Positions 26,875 through 37,046 of a stretch of 64,000 nt of DNA are shown piece after piece (within the stretch, counting starts at the first letter, position 1; every line of letters begins with the position of its first letter). The position numbers and the translations under genes are program-made. The stretch is taken from the NCBI RefSeq assembly GCF_001653795.1, contig NZ_CP011514.1, positions 866,163 to 930,162 on the forward strand, read 5' to 3'. The stretch is from Mitsuaria sp. 7 (GTDB lineage Bacteria > Pseudomonadota > Gammaproteobacteria > Burkholderiales > Burkholderiaceae_C). The notes beneath the pieces are model-generated. The model saw nothing but the letters and a program-made list of their open reading frames with translations, made no database searches and was not told the DNA's origin.

Positions 26875-27366
26875 ATGCCAATGTTGAAACTCGACAACCT
26901 GGATCGGCGGATCCTCGCCGCGCTCCAGCGCGACGCCCGGCTGACCAACGTGCAGCTGGCGGAGGAGGTGGGCCTGTCGCCGTCGCCCTGTCTGCGTCGC
27001 GTGCGCCTGCTCGAAGAGGCGGGCGTCATCCGCGGCTATCACGCGAACCTGGATCGGGCCGGCGTCGGGCTGGGTCTGACGGTGTTCGTCGGCGTGAGAG
27101 TGGAACGGCACCAGGACGTGACCTCGACGGCCTTCCGCGAAGCGGTCGCGCAACTGCCGGAGGTGGTGTCCTGCCACCTCGTCTCGGGAGAATCGGACTT
27201 CCTGCTGCAGGTGGTGGTGACCGATCTCCCGGCCTACGAGCAGTTCCTGCTGGGCGTGCTGCTCAAGCTGCCGGGCGTCAGCGACATCCGAAGCAACTTC
27301 GCGATCGCCACGGTGAAGGCGCAGACGGAGATGCCGCTCGGGCATCTGCCGCAAGGGACGCAGTGA
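26875..27366 (+). CDS. Lrp/AsnC-family transcription regulator
   Basis: 163 residues. N-terminal helix-turn-helix LDRRILAALQRDARLTNVQLAEE with SPSPCLRRVRLLEEAGVI, then the RAM/AsnC ligand-sensing domain (LPEVVSCHLVSGESDFLLQV). Such proteins bind amino acids and often control a divergent LysE-type exporter, as here. The intergenic region between them has its AT-richest part next to this gene. ATG 26875; no strong ribosome site. Confidence 0.92.
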   Translation: MPMLKLDNLDRRILAALQRDARLTNVQLAEEVGLSPSPCLRRVRLLEEAGVIRGYHANLDRAGVGLGLTVFVGVRVERHQDVTSTAFREAVAQLPEVVSCHLVSGESDFLLQVVVTDLPAYEQFLLGVLLKLPGVSDIRSNFAIATVKAQTEMPLGHLPQGTQ

Positions 27367-27395
27367 CGGGCGGTTGTTCCCGTGGTCGCAGGGAT

Positions 27396-27427
27396 AAAAA
27401 ACGCCCCGGACGTTGCCGTCCGAGGCG
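27396..27427 (-). terminator. Rho-independent terminator for the oxidoreductase gene
   Basis: Minus-strand arms CGCCTCGGACG and CGTCCGGGGCG with a 4-base loop, followed by TTTTTT. It lies between the convergent Lrp and oxidoreductase genes, 95 bases after the latter's stop. Confidence 0.85.
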
Positions 27428-27521
27428 AATGGGTCGTGTGCCGAATGCACGACAACCCCTGGATCGGTGACGGGCCTGGCAGTCGCCGCGTTCCTGGGCG
27501 GCGGCCGAGGCGTGCCCGGAT

Positions 27522-28535
27522 CTACTTGACCTTGATGACGACCTTGCCCTTCGCGCGGCCGGCCTTGACGTACGCCAGGGCGTCGTTGGTCGACTCGAAG
27601 GGGAAGACCCGATCGATCACGGGCCGGATGGCGCCAGCCTCGATGAGGCGGGTGATCTCTCGCAACTGCGACCCGTCCGCCCGCATGAAAAGGAACGAGT
27701 AGCCGAGGCCTTGCCGGCGCGACTTGCGACGGATGGCCGAACTCAGCAATCGCACGATCAGTCGCACGAAGCCGGGCGCGCCTATCCCCTTGGCGAAATC
27801 GGGGTCCGGCGGCCCCGAGATGGAGACGACCTTCCCGCCACGCTGGAGGACGCCGAGCGACTTCTGGAGCGTGGCGCCGTCCTGGCTGTTGAGCACCACG
27901 TCGTAGTCGCGCAGGACGCCGGCGAAGTCCTGCTTCCTGTAGTCGACGACCACGTCGGCACCGAGGCTCTTCACGAGCGCGACGTTGGTCGTTCCCGTCG
28001 TCGTGGCAACCGTCGCACCAATGTGCTTGGCCAGCTGGATGGCGATGGTGCCGACGCCCCCGGATCCGGCCTGGATGAAGACCTTCTGCCCACGCTTCAG
28101 GTCGGCCTTCTCGACCAGGGCCTGCCAGGCGGTCAAGCCGACCAGCGGGATCGAGGCGGCCTCTTCCATCGTGAGGTTCCTGGGCTTGAGCGCCAGCGAG
28201 GATTCCTTCACCGGCACGAAGTGGGCGAAGGTGCCGATCCGGAAATCGTCCACCCGCGCGTAGACCTCATCGCCCGGCTTGAACAGGCGGACCCGCGATC
28301 CCACCCGGACCACCACGCCCGCGACGTCGTGACCCAGCACGAGCGGCAGCCGATAAGGCAGGATCAGCTTGAACTCGCCGTCCCTGATCTTGGAATCCAG
28401 CAGGTTCACGCCGGCGGCATGGACCTCGACCAGCACCTCGTCCTCCCGGGGCTCGGGCGTCGGCATCTCCACCGGCTTGAGCGTGCTCTGCTTGCCGTAG
28501 CGTTCCAGGGCAAATGCTTTCATGGGCTTCTTCAT
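27522..28535 (-). CDS. Zinc-less medium-chain dehydrogenase/quinone oxidoreductase (NADP-dependent)
   Basis: 337 residues from ATG 28535; a second ATG lies twelve bases further. GroES-like N-terminal domain (AGVNLLDSKIRDGEF, LGHDVAGVVVRVG, FKPGDEVYAR) then Rossmann domain with AGSGGVGTIAIQLAKHIGA and SLGADVVVDYRKQDF. Lacks the Cys/His zinc ligands of alcohol dehydrogenases. It likely reduces quinones or activated alkenes. The TetR gene opposite is its probable regulator, and an inverted repeat lies between them. Confidence 0.88.
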   Translation of the reverse strand: MKKPMKAFALERYGKQSTLKPVEMPTPEPREDEVLVEVHAAGVNLLDSKIRDGEFKLILPYRLPLVLGHDVAGVVVRVGSRVRLFKPGDEVYARVDDFRIGTFAHFVPVKESSLALKPRNLTMEEAASIPLVGLTAWQALVEKADLKRGQKVFIQAGSGGVGTIAIQLAKHIGATVATTTGTTNVALVKSLGADVVVDYRKQDFAGVLRDYDVVLNSQDGATLQKSLGVLQRGGKVVSISGPPDPDFAKGIGAPGFVRLIVRLLSSAIRRKSRRQGLGYSFLFMRADGSQLREITRLIEAGAIRPVIDRVFPFESTNDALAYVKAGRAKGKVVIKVK

Positions 28536-28642
28536 TCCTCGCGGTAGACGGGGGCAGTCGAGGTGGGCGACGCTGGCTTGGATGGCATGCAACGGCGGTG
28601 GTGACGTCGCGATCGGGATCAATGATTATGGTTGTCATCCAA

Positions 28643-28656
28643 AAAGTCAAGACTTT
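28643..28656. promoter_or_regulatory. Candidate TetR operator
   Basis: AAAGTC-AA-GACTTT, a perfect 6-bp inverted repeat in the AT-rich gap between the divergent oxidoreductase and TetR genes. Position suits repression of both promoters. Confidence 0.5.
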
Positions 28657-28718
28657 GATGATGATCAGCATCTATGTATAGTCAAGTCCGTGGATCCCTC
28701 CACGCGCAGGGATGAAAG

Positions 28719-29354
28719 ATGAAGGTCACCAAGGCACAGGCTCAGGCCAATCGAGAGCACGTCGTGCAGACGGCGTCCACGGTGTTCCGCGAGCGGGGGT
28801 ATGACGGCATCGGCGTCGTCGACCTGATGGCCGCGGCCGGTTTCACGCACGGGGGCTTCTACAAGCAGTTCCAGTCCAAGGCTGAACTGATGGCGGAGTC
28901 CGCCGCCTGCGGCATCGCGCAGACGGCGGCGCAGGCGGCTGGCGTGACGGCATCGGATTTCGCCAGCTTCTATCTTTCGCGCGAACATCGCGACGCCCCG
29001 GGGACGGGGTGCTCGATGGCCGCGCTCGGCGGCGATGCGGCGCGTCAGCCGGACGCCGTGCGGGCCACGTTCGCGGACGGCATCGAACGCCTGCTGGCAG
29101 CGTTGAACATCGAAGGCACCGTGCTTGAGACCCTGGGCGCCGACGAGGCGCGGGCCAAGTCGCTCGACGTCTTCGCGCGGGCGGTCGGGGCGATCGTCAT
29201 GTCACGCGCCTGCCCGGACGACTCGCCGCTGGCGGACGAGATCCTGGCTACCTGCCGCGATGAGATCCTGGCGTCGCTCGTTCCGGCGAAGAAGGCGGCA
29301 AAGAAGCCGGCGCAGAAGCCGTCATCCCCCGCGCGCAAGCGAAGCAAGGGCTGA
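28719..29354 (+). CDS. TetR-family regulator with a lysine-rich tail
   Basis: 211 residues. N-terminal helix-turn-helix FRERGYDGIGVVDLMAAAGF then HGGFYKQFQSKAELMAE, a TetR with the C-terminal domain of the type found next to quinone oxidoreductases (FSxAC-like GCSMAALGGDAARQ). The last 21 residues form a Lys/Pro/Ala tail resembling histone H1-like repeats (AKKAAKKPAQKP), unusual in TetR proteins and possibly extra DNA-binding. Divergent from the oxidoreductase. Confidence 0.9.
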   Translation: MKVTKAQAQANREHVVQTASTVFRERGYDGIGVVDLMAAAGFTHGGFYKQFQSKAELMAESAACGIAQTAAQAAGVTASDFASFYLSREHRDAPGTGCSMAALGGDAARQPDAVRATFADGIERLLAALNIEGTVLETLGADEARAKSLDVFARAVGAIVMSRACPDDSPLADEILATCRDEILASLVPAKKAAKKPAQKPSSPARKRSKG

Positions 29355-29518
29355 ACGGCCGGGGCTGAACAAAAGGGGTTGGCGGGCGCGGCCGTCGCCG
29401 CGCATCGAAGGAGGCGGGCGGCCATAGCCGTAAACCAGCTAAGCATCGGCGATCTCCTTCGTTCGGCGGGGGAGGGGCGGTTCGCAGAATGAGGCGGTTC
29501 CTGCTTCCTCCCCCCGCC

Positions 29519-30130
29519 ATGACCGCCTCCGCCACTGCCTCGACCGCCGACCTTCCGGGCTCGCCCGTCCTGCTCATCGCCGCAAGCCCCAGCGTGAAGT
29601 CGCGCTCGAGCGCCTTGCTCGGCGCCGCCGCGGAGCGGCTTCAACATCACGGCCTGTCCACCCGCACGCTGCGGATCCGCGACCTGCCGGCCCAACCGCT
29701 GCTGCACGCCGATTTCGACGACGTCGAGATCCGTGCCGCGCTCGCGGCCGTCGCCGAAGCGCGCGTCGTCGTGCTCGCCACCCCGATCTACAAGGCCGCA
29801 TACAGCGGGTTGCTGAAGGTCTTCCTCGACCTGCTGCCGCAGGACGGCCTCGCGGGCAAGAGCGTCTGGACGCTGGCCACCGGCGGCAGCATGGCGCATC
29901 TGCTGGCGCTGGACTACGGCCTGCTGCCGGTCCTGTCCGCACTCGGCGCGCGCTCGCATGTCGACGGCGTCTACGCCTGCGACGCGCAGATCGCCAAGGA
30001 CGCCGCCGGCGAGTACCGCATCAACGACGACATCGCCCGCCGCCTGCTCGCCGGAGCGTCGCAGGTGCTGGACCGCGTGCCGGTGCCGCAGCCGGCCGCG
30101 CCGGTCTCGCGTCCCGCGCTGGTGCTCTGA
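29519..30130 (+). CDS. ssuE: NADPH-dependent FMN reductase of the sulfonate system
   Basis: 203 residues. Flavodoxin-like fold: LLIAASPSVKSRSSALL phosphate loop, VVLATPIYKAAYSGLLKVFLDLLP and LATGGSMAHLLALDY are the SsuE/MsuE hallmarks. Supplies FMNH2 to SsuD and, by inference, to the monooxygenases at 18193 and 21955. First gene of ssuEADCB; the 164-base gap upstream contains the AT-richer stretch CCATAGCCGTAAACCAGC, a possible promoter or CysB-type site. ATG 29519 chosen over the in-frame 29489. Confidence 0.93.
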   Translation: MTASATASTADLPGSPVLLIAASPSVKSRSSALLGAAAERLQHHGLSTRTLRIRDLPAQPLLHADFDDVEIRAALAAVAEARVVVLATPIYKAAYSGLLKVFLDLLPQDGLAGKSVWTLATGGSMAHLLALDYGLLPVLSALGARSHVDGVYACDAQIAKDAAGEYRINDDIARRLLAGASQVLDRVPVPQPAAPVSRPALVL

Positions 30131-30182
30131 GCGCGCCGCGACCCTCACGCCTTCCGATTCCTCTTTCTCCAGGACCACCACC

Positions 30183-31166
30183 ATGACGTTCTTCCTCGAC
30201 CGCCGCGGGGCCCTCGCTTTCGTCGCCGCGCTGACGACTTCGCTCAGCCTGTTCTCCGGTGTCGCCAGCGCACAGACACCCGCGAAGCCCGCGGAGGTCC
30301 GCATCGGCTTCCAGAAGTACGGCACGCTCACGGTGCTGAAGGCCAAGGGGGATCTGGACAAGCGCCTGAACGCGCAAGGCATCGCCGTGCGATGGACCGA
30401 GTTCCCCGCCGGCCCGCAGCTGCTGGAAGGCCTGAACGTCGGCTCCATCGACTTCGGCACCGTCGGCGAGGCGCCACCGATCTTCGCGCAGGCCGCCGGC
30501 GCGGACCTGGTCTACGTCGCCAACCAGCCGCCCGCACCGGCCGCGGAAGCGCTGATCGTGCCGAAGGATTCGCCGATCAGGACGCTCGCCGACCTGAAGG
30601 GCAAGAAGGTCGTGCTGAACAAGGGCTCCAACGTCCACTACCTGCTGGTCAAGCTGCTGGAGAAGCAGGGCCTGAAGTACACCGACATCACCGTCGTCTA
30701 CCTGCCGCCGGCCGACGCGCGCGCCGCGTTCGAGCGCGGTGCCGTCGACGCCTGGGTGATCTGGGATCCGTTCCTGGCCGCGGCGGAACGCCAGCTCGGC
30801 GCGCGTGTCGTGGCCGACGGCAAGGGCCTCGTCGCAAACCACCAGTTCTACCTGGCCGAGCGCAGCTACGCGGACAAGTATCCGCAGGTGGTCCAGGCCA
30901 TCATCGAGGAACTCGCCAAGCTCGACCGCTGGTCCGAGAACAACAGCGCCGCCGTCGCCGCGCTGCTCTCGCCGCAGATCGGGCTCGACCTCGCGACGAC
31001 CGAGATCGCCGCCGCGCGTTTCGCCTACGGCATCCAGCCGATCACGCCGGCCATCGCCGCCGAGCAGCAGAAGATCGCCGACGCCTTCCATGCGCTCAAG
31101 CTGATCCCCAAGCCGATCCGCATCGCCGACGCGCTGCCGAAATCGATCCGCACCGCGGCCAAGTAA
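30183..31166 (+). CDS. ssuA: Aliphatic sulfonate periplasmic binding protein
   Basis: 327 residues, signal peptide ending near [47 protein letters not shown] and [20 protein letters not shown] are SsuA hallmarks. Delivers alkanesulfonates to SsuCB. CAGGA lies upstream of ATG 30183. Confidence 0.94.
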   Translation: MTFFLDRRGALAFVAALTTSLSLFSGVASAQTPAKPAEVRIGFQKYGTLTVLKAKGDLDKRLNAQGIAVRWTEFPAGPQLLEGLNVGSIDFGTVGEAPPIFAQAAGADLVYVANQPPAPAAEALIVPKDSPIRTLADLKGKKVVLNKGSNVHYLLVKLLEKQGLKYTDITVVYLPPADARAAFERGAVDAWVIWDPFLAAAERQLGARVVADGKGLVANHQFYLAERSYADKYPQVVQAIIEELAKLDRWSENNSAAVAALLSPQIGLDLATTEIAAARFAYGIQPITPAIAAEQQKIADAFHALKLIPKPIRIADALPKSIRTAAK

Positions 31167-31194
31167 GCGCCGTCCTTCAACACGAGCTTCCCCC

Positions 31195-32376
31195 ATGAAG
31201 ATCCTCTGGTTCATCCCCACGCACGGCGATTCGCGCTACCTCGGCACCTCCAAGGGCGCGCGCGTCGCGGACTTCGACTACTACCGCCAGATCGCCATCG
31301 CCGCCGACAGCCTCGGCTACGAAGGCGTGCTGCTGCCCACGGGCCGCAGCTGCGAAGACAGCTGGATCGTCGCGGCCAGTCTCATCGAGGCGACGCGGCG
31401 TTTGAAATTCCTCGTCGCGCTGCGGCCGGGGCTGGTGCAGCCGGTGCAGTCCGCGCGGATGGCGGCCACCCTGGATCGCCTGTCGGGCGGACGTCTGCTG
31501 GTGAACCTCGTCACCGGCGGGGATCCGGATGAACTCGCCGGCGACGGCCTGTTCCTGCCGCACGAGGAGCGCTACGCGCTGTCGACCGAGTTCCTGACCG
31601 TGTGGCGCGACGTGCTGCGCGCAAGCCACGAGGGCGAAGCCATCGACTTCGACGGCGAGCAGTTGCGCGTCAAGGGCGGCAAGCTGCTCTACCCGCCGAT
31701 CAACAGGCCGTATCCGCCGGTCTTCTTCGGCGGATCGTCGGGCCCGGCGATCGACCTCGCCGCCGAGCAGGTCGACACCTACCTCACCTGGGGCGAGCCG
31801 CCCAAGGCCGTCGCCGAGAAGATCGGCGAAGTGCGCGCGGCCGCTGAAGCCAAGGGCCGCAAGCTCGACTACGGCATCCGCCTGCACGTCATCGTGCGCG
31901 AGACCGAAGAGGACGCCTGGGCCGCCGCCGGCGACCTGGTCAAGCATCTGGATGAGGACGTGATCGCTTCGGCGCAAGCCAAGTTCGCCTCGATGGATTC
32001 GGTCGGACAGCGCCGCATGGCGGAGCTGCACGGCGGGCGCTTCGACAAGAACGACATCCGCGCCGGACTGGAGATCTCGCCCAACCTGTGGGCCGGCGTG
32101 GGCCTGGTGCGCGGCGGCGCGGGCACGGCGCTGGTCGGCAATCCGCAGCAGGTCGCCGATCGCATCCAGGAGTACGCGGCCCTCGGCCTCGAGTACTTCG
32201 TGCTCAGCGGCTACCCGCATCTGGAGGAGGCCTACCGCTTCGCCGAGCTGGTCTTCCCGCTGCTGCCGCTGGACGTGCGCGAGAAGCTCAGCGCGCCCAA
32301 GCTGACCGGGCCCTTCGGCGAGATCGTCGCCAACAACTTCGTCCCCGGGCCGGCCAAGCTGGCCGCGGCGAGCTGA
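31195..32376 (+). CDS. ssuD: FMNH2-dependent alkanesulfonate monooxygenase
   Basis: 393 residues, close to the family length. Releases sulfite from C2 and longer alkanesulfonates with FMNH2 and O2. [18 protein letters not shown], the conserved Cys53 in GRSCEDSW (equivalent to Cys54 of Escherichia coli), [17 protein letters not shown] and [18 protein letters not shown] all fit. Cytoplasmic tetramer in relatives. ATG 31195, two bases before ssuC begins after its stop. Confidence 0.96.
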   Translation: MKILWFIPTHGDSRYLGTSKGARVADFDYYRQIAIAADSLGYEGVLLPTGRSCEDSWIVAASLIEATRRLKFLVALRPGLVQPVQSARMAATLDRLSGGRLLVNLVTGGDPDELAGDGLFLPHEERYALSTEFLTVWRDVLRASHEGEAIDFDGEQLRVKGGKLLYPPINRPYPPVFFGGSSGPAIDLAAEQVDTYLTWGEPPKAVAEKIGEVRAAAEAKGRKLDYGIRLHVIVRETEEDAWAAAGDLVKHLDEDVIASAQAKFASMDSVGQRRMAELHGGRFDKNDIRAGLEISPNLWAGVGLVRGGAGTALVGNPQQVADRIQEYAALGLEYFVLSGYPHLEEAYRFAELVFPLLPLDVREKLSAPKLTGPFGEIVANNFVPGPAKLAAAS

Positions 32377-32377
32377 G

Positions 32378-33223
32378 ATGGGCACCGTCGCGATCAAGGC
32401 CCAGGCCTCTGCCGAGGACGAGGCCAAACCCCGGGCGGCCCAGACGGCACCGGGCCGCGGCATCGTCGCGTTCAAGGGCCTCGTGCCCTGGCTCGTGCCG
32501 CTGACGGTCCTGGCGCTGTGGCAGTTGAGCGCGCAGGCGGGCTGGCTGTCGACGCGCGTGCTGCCGGCGCCGTCGTCGGTGGCCAAGGCCGCGTGGGAGC
32601 TGGCGCTGTCGGGCGAGCTGTGGCGGCACCTCGCGGTCAGCACCGGCCGTGCCTTCATCGGCTTCACGATAGGCGGCGGGCTCGGGCTGCTGCTGGGCCT
32701 GCTGACCGGCTCGCAGCGCTGGGCCGAGACGGCGCTCGACACGACGCTGCAGATGCTGCGCAACATCCCGCCGCTGGCGCTGATCCCGCTGGTGATCCTG
32801 TGGTTCGGGATCGACGAGACGGCCAAGCTGTTCCTGGTCGCGCTGGGCGTGTTCTTCCCGGTCTACCTCAACACCTTCCACGGCATCCGCGGCGTGGACC
32901 GCGACCTGATCGAGATGGCGCGTTCGTACGGCCTCAGCGGCTGGTCGCTGTACCGGCAGGTGATCCTGCCCGGCGCGATCGCGTCCATCCTCGTGGGGCT
33001 GCGCTTCTCGCTCGGCCTGATGTGGGTGCTGCTGATCGTGGCCGAGACGATCTCGGCGCAGAGCGGCATCGGCTACATGACGATGAACGCGCGCGAGTTC
33101 CTGCAGACCGACGTGGTGCTGGTCGGCATCCTGATCTACGCGCTGCTGGGCAAGCTGGCCGACGTCGCGGCGCAGGCGCTGGAGCGGGCGTGGCTGCGCT
33201 GGCATCCGGGGTATCAGGCATGA
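32378..33223 (+). CDS. ssuC: Sulfonate ABC transporter permease
   Basis: 281 residues with six helices. The EAA loop is [40 protein letters not shown] is the SsuC signature. Starts one base after ssuD and is followed 34 bases later by ssuB. Confidence 0.94.
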   Translation: MGTVAIKAQASAEDEAKPRAAQTAPGRGIVAFKGLVPWLVPLTVLALWQLSAQAGWLSTRVLPAPSSVAKAAWELALSGELWRHLAVSTGRAFIGFTIGGGLGLLLGLLTGSQRWAETALDTTLQMLRNIPPLALIPLVILWFGIDETAKLFLVALGVFFPVYLNTFHGIRGVDRDLIEMARSYGLSGWSLYRQVILPGAIASILVGLRFSLGLMWVLLIVAETISAQSGIGYMTMNAREFLQTDVVLVGILIYALLGKLADVAAQALERAWLRWHPGYQA

Positions 33224-33257
33224 CCGCAGACGTGACCGCAGACGTGATGGGCAAGAC

Positions 33258-34190
33258 ATGATGAGCGTGACCGAGATCGACGTCCTGACCGAATGGCAGG
33301 ATTCGCAGCCCGCGGGGCTGCCGGCCGCGGCCTCGCCGCGCGCGACGACCGTGCACCGCGATGCCGTCGCGACGGGGCCGGCGCAGGGACGGGCGGATGG
33401 GCAAGCCAAAGGGAAGGTGAACGGCCAGACCGTGAAGCTCGACGGCCTGGGCAAGGCGTTCGGCGAGCGCCAGGTCTTGCAGGGAATCGATCTGGACATC
33501 GCGCCCGGCGAGTTCGTCGCCATCATCGGCCGTAGCGGCTGCGGCAAGAGCACGCTGCTGCGCCTGCTGGCGGGGTTGGAGACGCCGAGCGCAGGTGCGC
33601 TCGAAGCGGGCGAGTCGGAGGACACGCGCTTCATGTTCCAGGACGCGCGGCTGCTGCCGTGGGCGCGGGTGCTGGACAACGTGGCGCTGGGATTGAAGGG
33701 CGACGATGCGCGCGAGCGCGCCCGTCAGGCGCTGGCGCAGGTCGGTCTCGCGGACCGCGCCGGCGAATGGCCCGCGCGCCTGTCCGGCGGTCAGCGGCAG
33801 CGTGTCGCGCTGGCGCGTGCGCTGGTCCATGCGCCCAAGCTGCTGCTGCTCGATGAGCCGCTAGGCGCGCTGGATGCGTTGACCCGCATCGACATGCAGC
33901 GGCTGATCGAGACATTGTGGACGCGCCATCGCTTCACCGCGCTGCTCGTGACACATGACGTGGCCGAGGCGGTCGCGCTCGCGGACCGCGTGCTGCTGAT
34001 CGAGGACGGCCAGCTCGCGCTGGACCTGCGCATCGATCTGCCGCGTCCGCGTCGTCGCGATGCGGCCTTCGCGTCGCTGGAGCAGCGACTGCTCGACCGC
34101 GTGCTGAGCACCCCCGGCCGTGAGCCTGAAGCCGCTCACGAGCCGGCACCCCTTGCCGTCGCCGCGCCGATGCTGCGCTGGGCGGTGTAA
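33258..34190 (+). CDS. ssuB: Sulfonate ABC transporter ATPase
   Basis: 310 residues. Walker [10 protein letters not shown] (about 93), [20 protein letters not shown], signature [15 protein letters not shown] and Walker [17 protein letters not shown]. An Ala/Gly-rich N-terminal extension of about 55 residues precedes the ATPase and is not needed by the fold. Two ATGs are adjacent at 33258 and 33261. It closes the ssu operon, directly before a nested palindrome. Confidence 0.94.
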   Translation: MMSVTEIDVLTEWQDSQPAGLPAAASPRATTVHRDAVATGPAQGRADGQAKGKVNGQTVKLDGLGKAFGERQVLQGIDLDIAPGEFVAIIGRSGCGKSTLLRLLAGLETPSAGALEAGESEDTRFMFQDARLLPWARVLDNVALGLKGDDARERARQALAQVGLADRAGEWPARLSGGQRQRVALARALVHAPKLLLLDEPLGALDALTRIDMQRLIETLWTRHRFTALLVTHDVAEAVALADRVLLIEDGQLALDLRIDLPRPRRRDAAFASLEQRLLDRVLSTPGREPEAAHEPAPLAVAAPMLRWAV

Positions 34191-34191
34191 G

Positions 34192-34278
34192 AGCGCCCGC
34201 CGGCCGTCGGTGCTTGAAGGGCCGGGGGGCCTTCCACACCGACGGTCCGGCGCGGCCATCCCGGCGGGAGCGGGCGCT
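34192..34278. other. Nested palindrome after ssuB
   Basis: Outer arms AGCGCCCGC (34192-34200) and GCGGGCGCT (34270-34278), inner arms CCGTCGGTG (34204-34212) and CACCGACGG (34237-34245), with a short GAAGG/CCTTC core. It starts one base past the ssuB stop and ends before the next gene at 34315. Probably an RNA end structure; no T-tract. Confidence 0.65.
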
Positions 34279-34314
34279 TGAGCCTCACGGCACGCTTGCG
34301 GTACCCTGGGTCGG

Positions 34315-35637
34315 ATGACTCCCGTGCTCCCGACGTCCACGCCACTGCCCAACGCCGAGTGGCCCTATCTCGAGATCCTGATCCGCCTGGCGCTGGCCCT
34401 CTCCCTGGGCCTGCTGCTGGGCCTTGAACGAGAGCGGCGCGGCAAGGAAGCCGGTCTGCGGACCTTCGGTTTCATCGCGCTGCTGGGCGCGCTGGGCGGC
34501 TCGCTCGGCGAGCACTACGCGCTGCTGAGCCTGCTGCTCGCGGCGGGCCTGGCGGTGCCGCTCAACGTCCATACGATGCGCAGTGGCCACGGCCCGGAAC
34601 TCACCACCTCCGCGGCCATGCTGGTGACCTGCATGGCAGGCATCCTGTGCGGACTGGGGCACACCGTGACCCCGGCGGCGGTGATGGTCAGCACGACCGC
34701 GCTGCTCGCCTGGAAGGAGCGCCTCTCCGGCCTGTCGATGGGCTTGACCGAGGGCGAGGTGCGTTCCGCGTTGCTGCTCGCGATCCTGGCGATCGTGATC
34801 TACCCGGCGCTGCCGGCCGGACCCATCGGACCGTGGCACCTGATCGAGCCGCGCGCGGCCTGGGTGACGGTGATCCTGATCGCGAGCATCGGCTTCGTGA
34901 ACTACATCCTGTGGAAGCTCTACGGCTCCAAGGGCGCGGAGCTGTCCGCGTTCTTCGGCGGGCTGGTCAACAGCAACTTCACCGTGGTGGAGATGGCGAC
35001 CCGCGTGCGCGAGACCGCCGGCCGCTTCGCCGAAGGGGCGTACCGCGCGGTGCTCGTCGCCGTCGCCGCGATGGTGTTGCGCAACGCGGTGCTGCTGCTG
35101 ATCCTCACGCCGCTGGCCTTCGTCAACGCGGCGGCGGCCTTCGGCTTCATGGTGCTGTCGGCGGCCGGTTTCGTGGTGCTGAGCCTGCTGTCGCGCCGCA
35201 ATGGCGCGCCGGTCGAGGACGTCACCGACATCAAGCTGGAGCTGCCGTTCTCGCTGCCCGTGGCGCTGCGTTATGGCGTGCTGTTCCTGGCGTTGCACGT
35301 CGTGGGACGGCTGATGCAGCGCGAGTTCGGCGAGGGCGGCTTCTACCTGGTCACGGTGATCGGCGGGCTGCTTTCCAGCGCCAGCGCGGTGGCGGCGGCC
35401 GCCAGCATGGCGTCCCAGGGCGCGATCGGTTTCGACGTCGCGGCCAACGGCGCGGTGCTGGCCTCGATGACGAGCCTGGCCTTCAGCCTGTCGTTCATCC
35501 TGAAGACGGGCCATCGCCGCCTGATCGCGCGCCTGGCGCTGGCGATGGTGGGCATCGCGGTGGCAGGCGGGCTCGGCGTGCTGTTGCGCGAACTGGTCGC
35601 GCCCCTGATCGCCGGTTTGCTGCCTCACGGCAGCTGA
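34315..35637 (+). CDS. MgtC/SapB-DUF4010 family membrane protein
   Basis: 440 residues and about twelve hydrophobic segments. N-terminal MgtC/SapB part with LGLLLGLERERRGKEAGLRT, then the DUF4010 half with VNSNFTVVEMATR and LLSSASAVAAAASMA. Inner membrane; function unknown. This is the second MgtC-type protein of the window, unlike the short one at 466. Single gene, convergent with the esterase. Confidence 0.9.
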   Translation: MTPVLPTSTPLPNAEWPYLEILIRLALALSLGLLLGLERERRGKEAGLRTFGFIALLGALGGSLGEHYALLSLLLAAGLAVPLNVHTMRSGHGPELTTSAAMLVTCMAGILCGLGHTVTPAAVMVSTTALLAWKERLSGLSMGLTEGEVRSALLLAILAIVIYPALPAGPIGPWHLIEPRAAWVTVILIASIGFVNYILWKLYGSKGAELSAFFGGLVNSNFTVVEMATRVRETAGRFAEGAYRAVLVAVAAMVLRNAVLLLILTPLAFVNAAAAFGFMVLSAAGFVVLSLLSRRNGAPVEDVTDIKLELPFSLPVALRYGVLFLALHVVGRLMQREFGEGGFYLVTVIGGLLSSASAVAAAASMASQGAIGFDVAANGAVLASMTSLAFSLSFILKTGHRRLIARLALAMVGIAVAGGLGVLLRELVAPLIAGLLPHGS

Positions 35638-35695
35638 TCCCTCGACACAGGGTCGGCAGGAGCAGCGGCGCCGGCCGTTGCTCGCCGCGACGGTC

Positions 35696-36808
35696 TCAGT
35701 TCCCGAATGCCTTGCGCAGCCGTTCACCGGCGAAGGCCTGCGCATTGCGCGCCTTCTCCACGACGGCGGCCATGCCGAAGAACTCGTGCGTGACGCCTTC
35801 GTAGTCGCGGCGCTCGACCAGCACGTCGGCCTTCTTCAGCGCGTCTTCCATCTTCGCGCTGTCCGAGCGCAGCGGATCCACGCGGGCGCTGATCAGCGTC
35901 ACCGACGGCAGGCCGGAGAGCTTCGCGTCGATCAGGTTCAGCCGCCAGTCCTTGAGCTGCTCCTTGTTGTCGATCAGCTTGTCGATGAACCATTCGACCA
36001 TCGCGCGGTTGAGCGGCTGGGCGGCGGCGTTCTCGAGGTAGGACTCGGTGCTCAGGCTGCTCTGCGTGACCGGGTAGACGGCGAGCACATGCGCGGGCTT
36101 CTGCAGGCCGGCGTCGCGCGCCGAGATCGCGGTGGCCAGCGCGAGGTTGCCGCCGGCGCTTTCGCCCGCCAGCGCGACGCGGCTGACGTCGCCCTTGAAC
36201 TTCGCCGCATTCGCCAGCGTCCACTTGTAGGCGGCCAGCGCGTCGTCCCAGGCGGCGGGGAACTTGTTCTCCGGGGCCTGCCGGTAGTCGACGGAGACGA
36301 CGACCGCCTGCGCCTCCTTCGCGATGCCGCGCGCGCTGGCGTCGTAGACCTGCTTGTCGGCGATGACCCAGCCGCCGCCGTGGAAGTAGACGACGACAGG
36401 GAAGGGGCCCGGTCCGGCCGGGGTGTAGAAGCGCGCCGGGATCATGCCCGCGCCGCCTTGCACGGTGCCGTCGAGGCTGGTCACGCCGGGCACGAGCTGC
36501 GCGGGGTCGGTGCTGCGGCCGTTCTGGCGCAGCAGCGCGTTGACGGCGTCGGCGACGGTGGGGTTGGCGCGGGCGGCGGGCACGTCGATCTTCTCGATCG
36601 CCTTGGGCCTGAGGCCCTCATGCGCCTTCAGGACGGCGAGCATGTCGCCGTCCAGCCGGATCTTTCCGACGGTCTTGGCGATGGCGCTCTTGAGCTTGCC
36701 GGGCTGCTCGTTGCCGGTGCCCTTGCCGGCCTCGTCGGCGGCGTGCACGAAGGGCAGGGTGAGCAGCAGCGCGCTGAGCGCGGCGACCTGGAAATGAAGG
36801 CGGGGCAT
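35696..36808 (-). CDS. Exported alpha/beta-hydrolase, hormone-sensitive-lipase family esterase
   Basis: 370 residues with signal peptide (to FVHA-ADE). Oxyanion-hole motif YFHGGGWV near residue 142 and nucleophile elbow GESAGGN near 216 identify the HSL/carboxylesterase IV group, with DP-x-R-SD and THEFFGM supplying the acid and His. Probably a periplasmic or secreted esterase. AAGGA precedes the ATG at 36808, supporting this start over the longer frame to 37021. Divergent from the small secreted protein gene. Confidence 0.9.
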   Translation of the reverse strand: MPRLHFQVAALSALLLTLPFVHAADEAGKGTGNEQPGKLKSAIAKTVGKIRLDGDMLAVLKAHEGLRPKAIEKIDVPAARANPTVADAVNALLRQNGRSTDPAQLVPGVTSLDGTVQGGAGMIPARFYTPAGPGPFPVVVYFHGGGWVIADKQVYDASARGIAKEAQAVVVSVDYRQAPENKFPAAWDDALAAYKWTLANAAKFKGDVSRVALAGESAGGNLALATAISARDAGLQKPAHVLAVYPVTQSSLSTESYLENAAAQPLNRAMVEWFIDKLIDNKEQLKDWRLNLIDAKLSGLPSVTLISARVDPLRSDSAKMEDALKKADVLVERRDYEGVTHEFFGMAAVVEKARNAQAFAGERLRKAFGN

Positions 36809-37046
36809 AGCGATGTCCTTGTTGAGCGGTGCGGCGCATCCGATGCGGATGCTCGCGGCAGGCTCAGCAAACCGGGTGCCCGATCGGTTAATCTCCCGCG
36901 CGGCGCCTTGGAACGCGCCGACAAGAACGAGCCGGACCACCGGCATCCAGGGAGGAACCACTGTCGCACGATCCCGGTCGCGGAAGCGCGTGAGCCTGCC
37001 TGCATGCCAGCGACGGCTCACCCGCCCACCTCAACGCAAGATCATC

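Noticed and set aside
35641..35660. Possible terminator between the DUF4010 and esterase genes
   Set aside because: Short imperfect stem around CCCT/AGGG; too weak to call.
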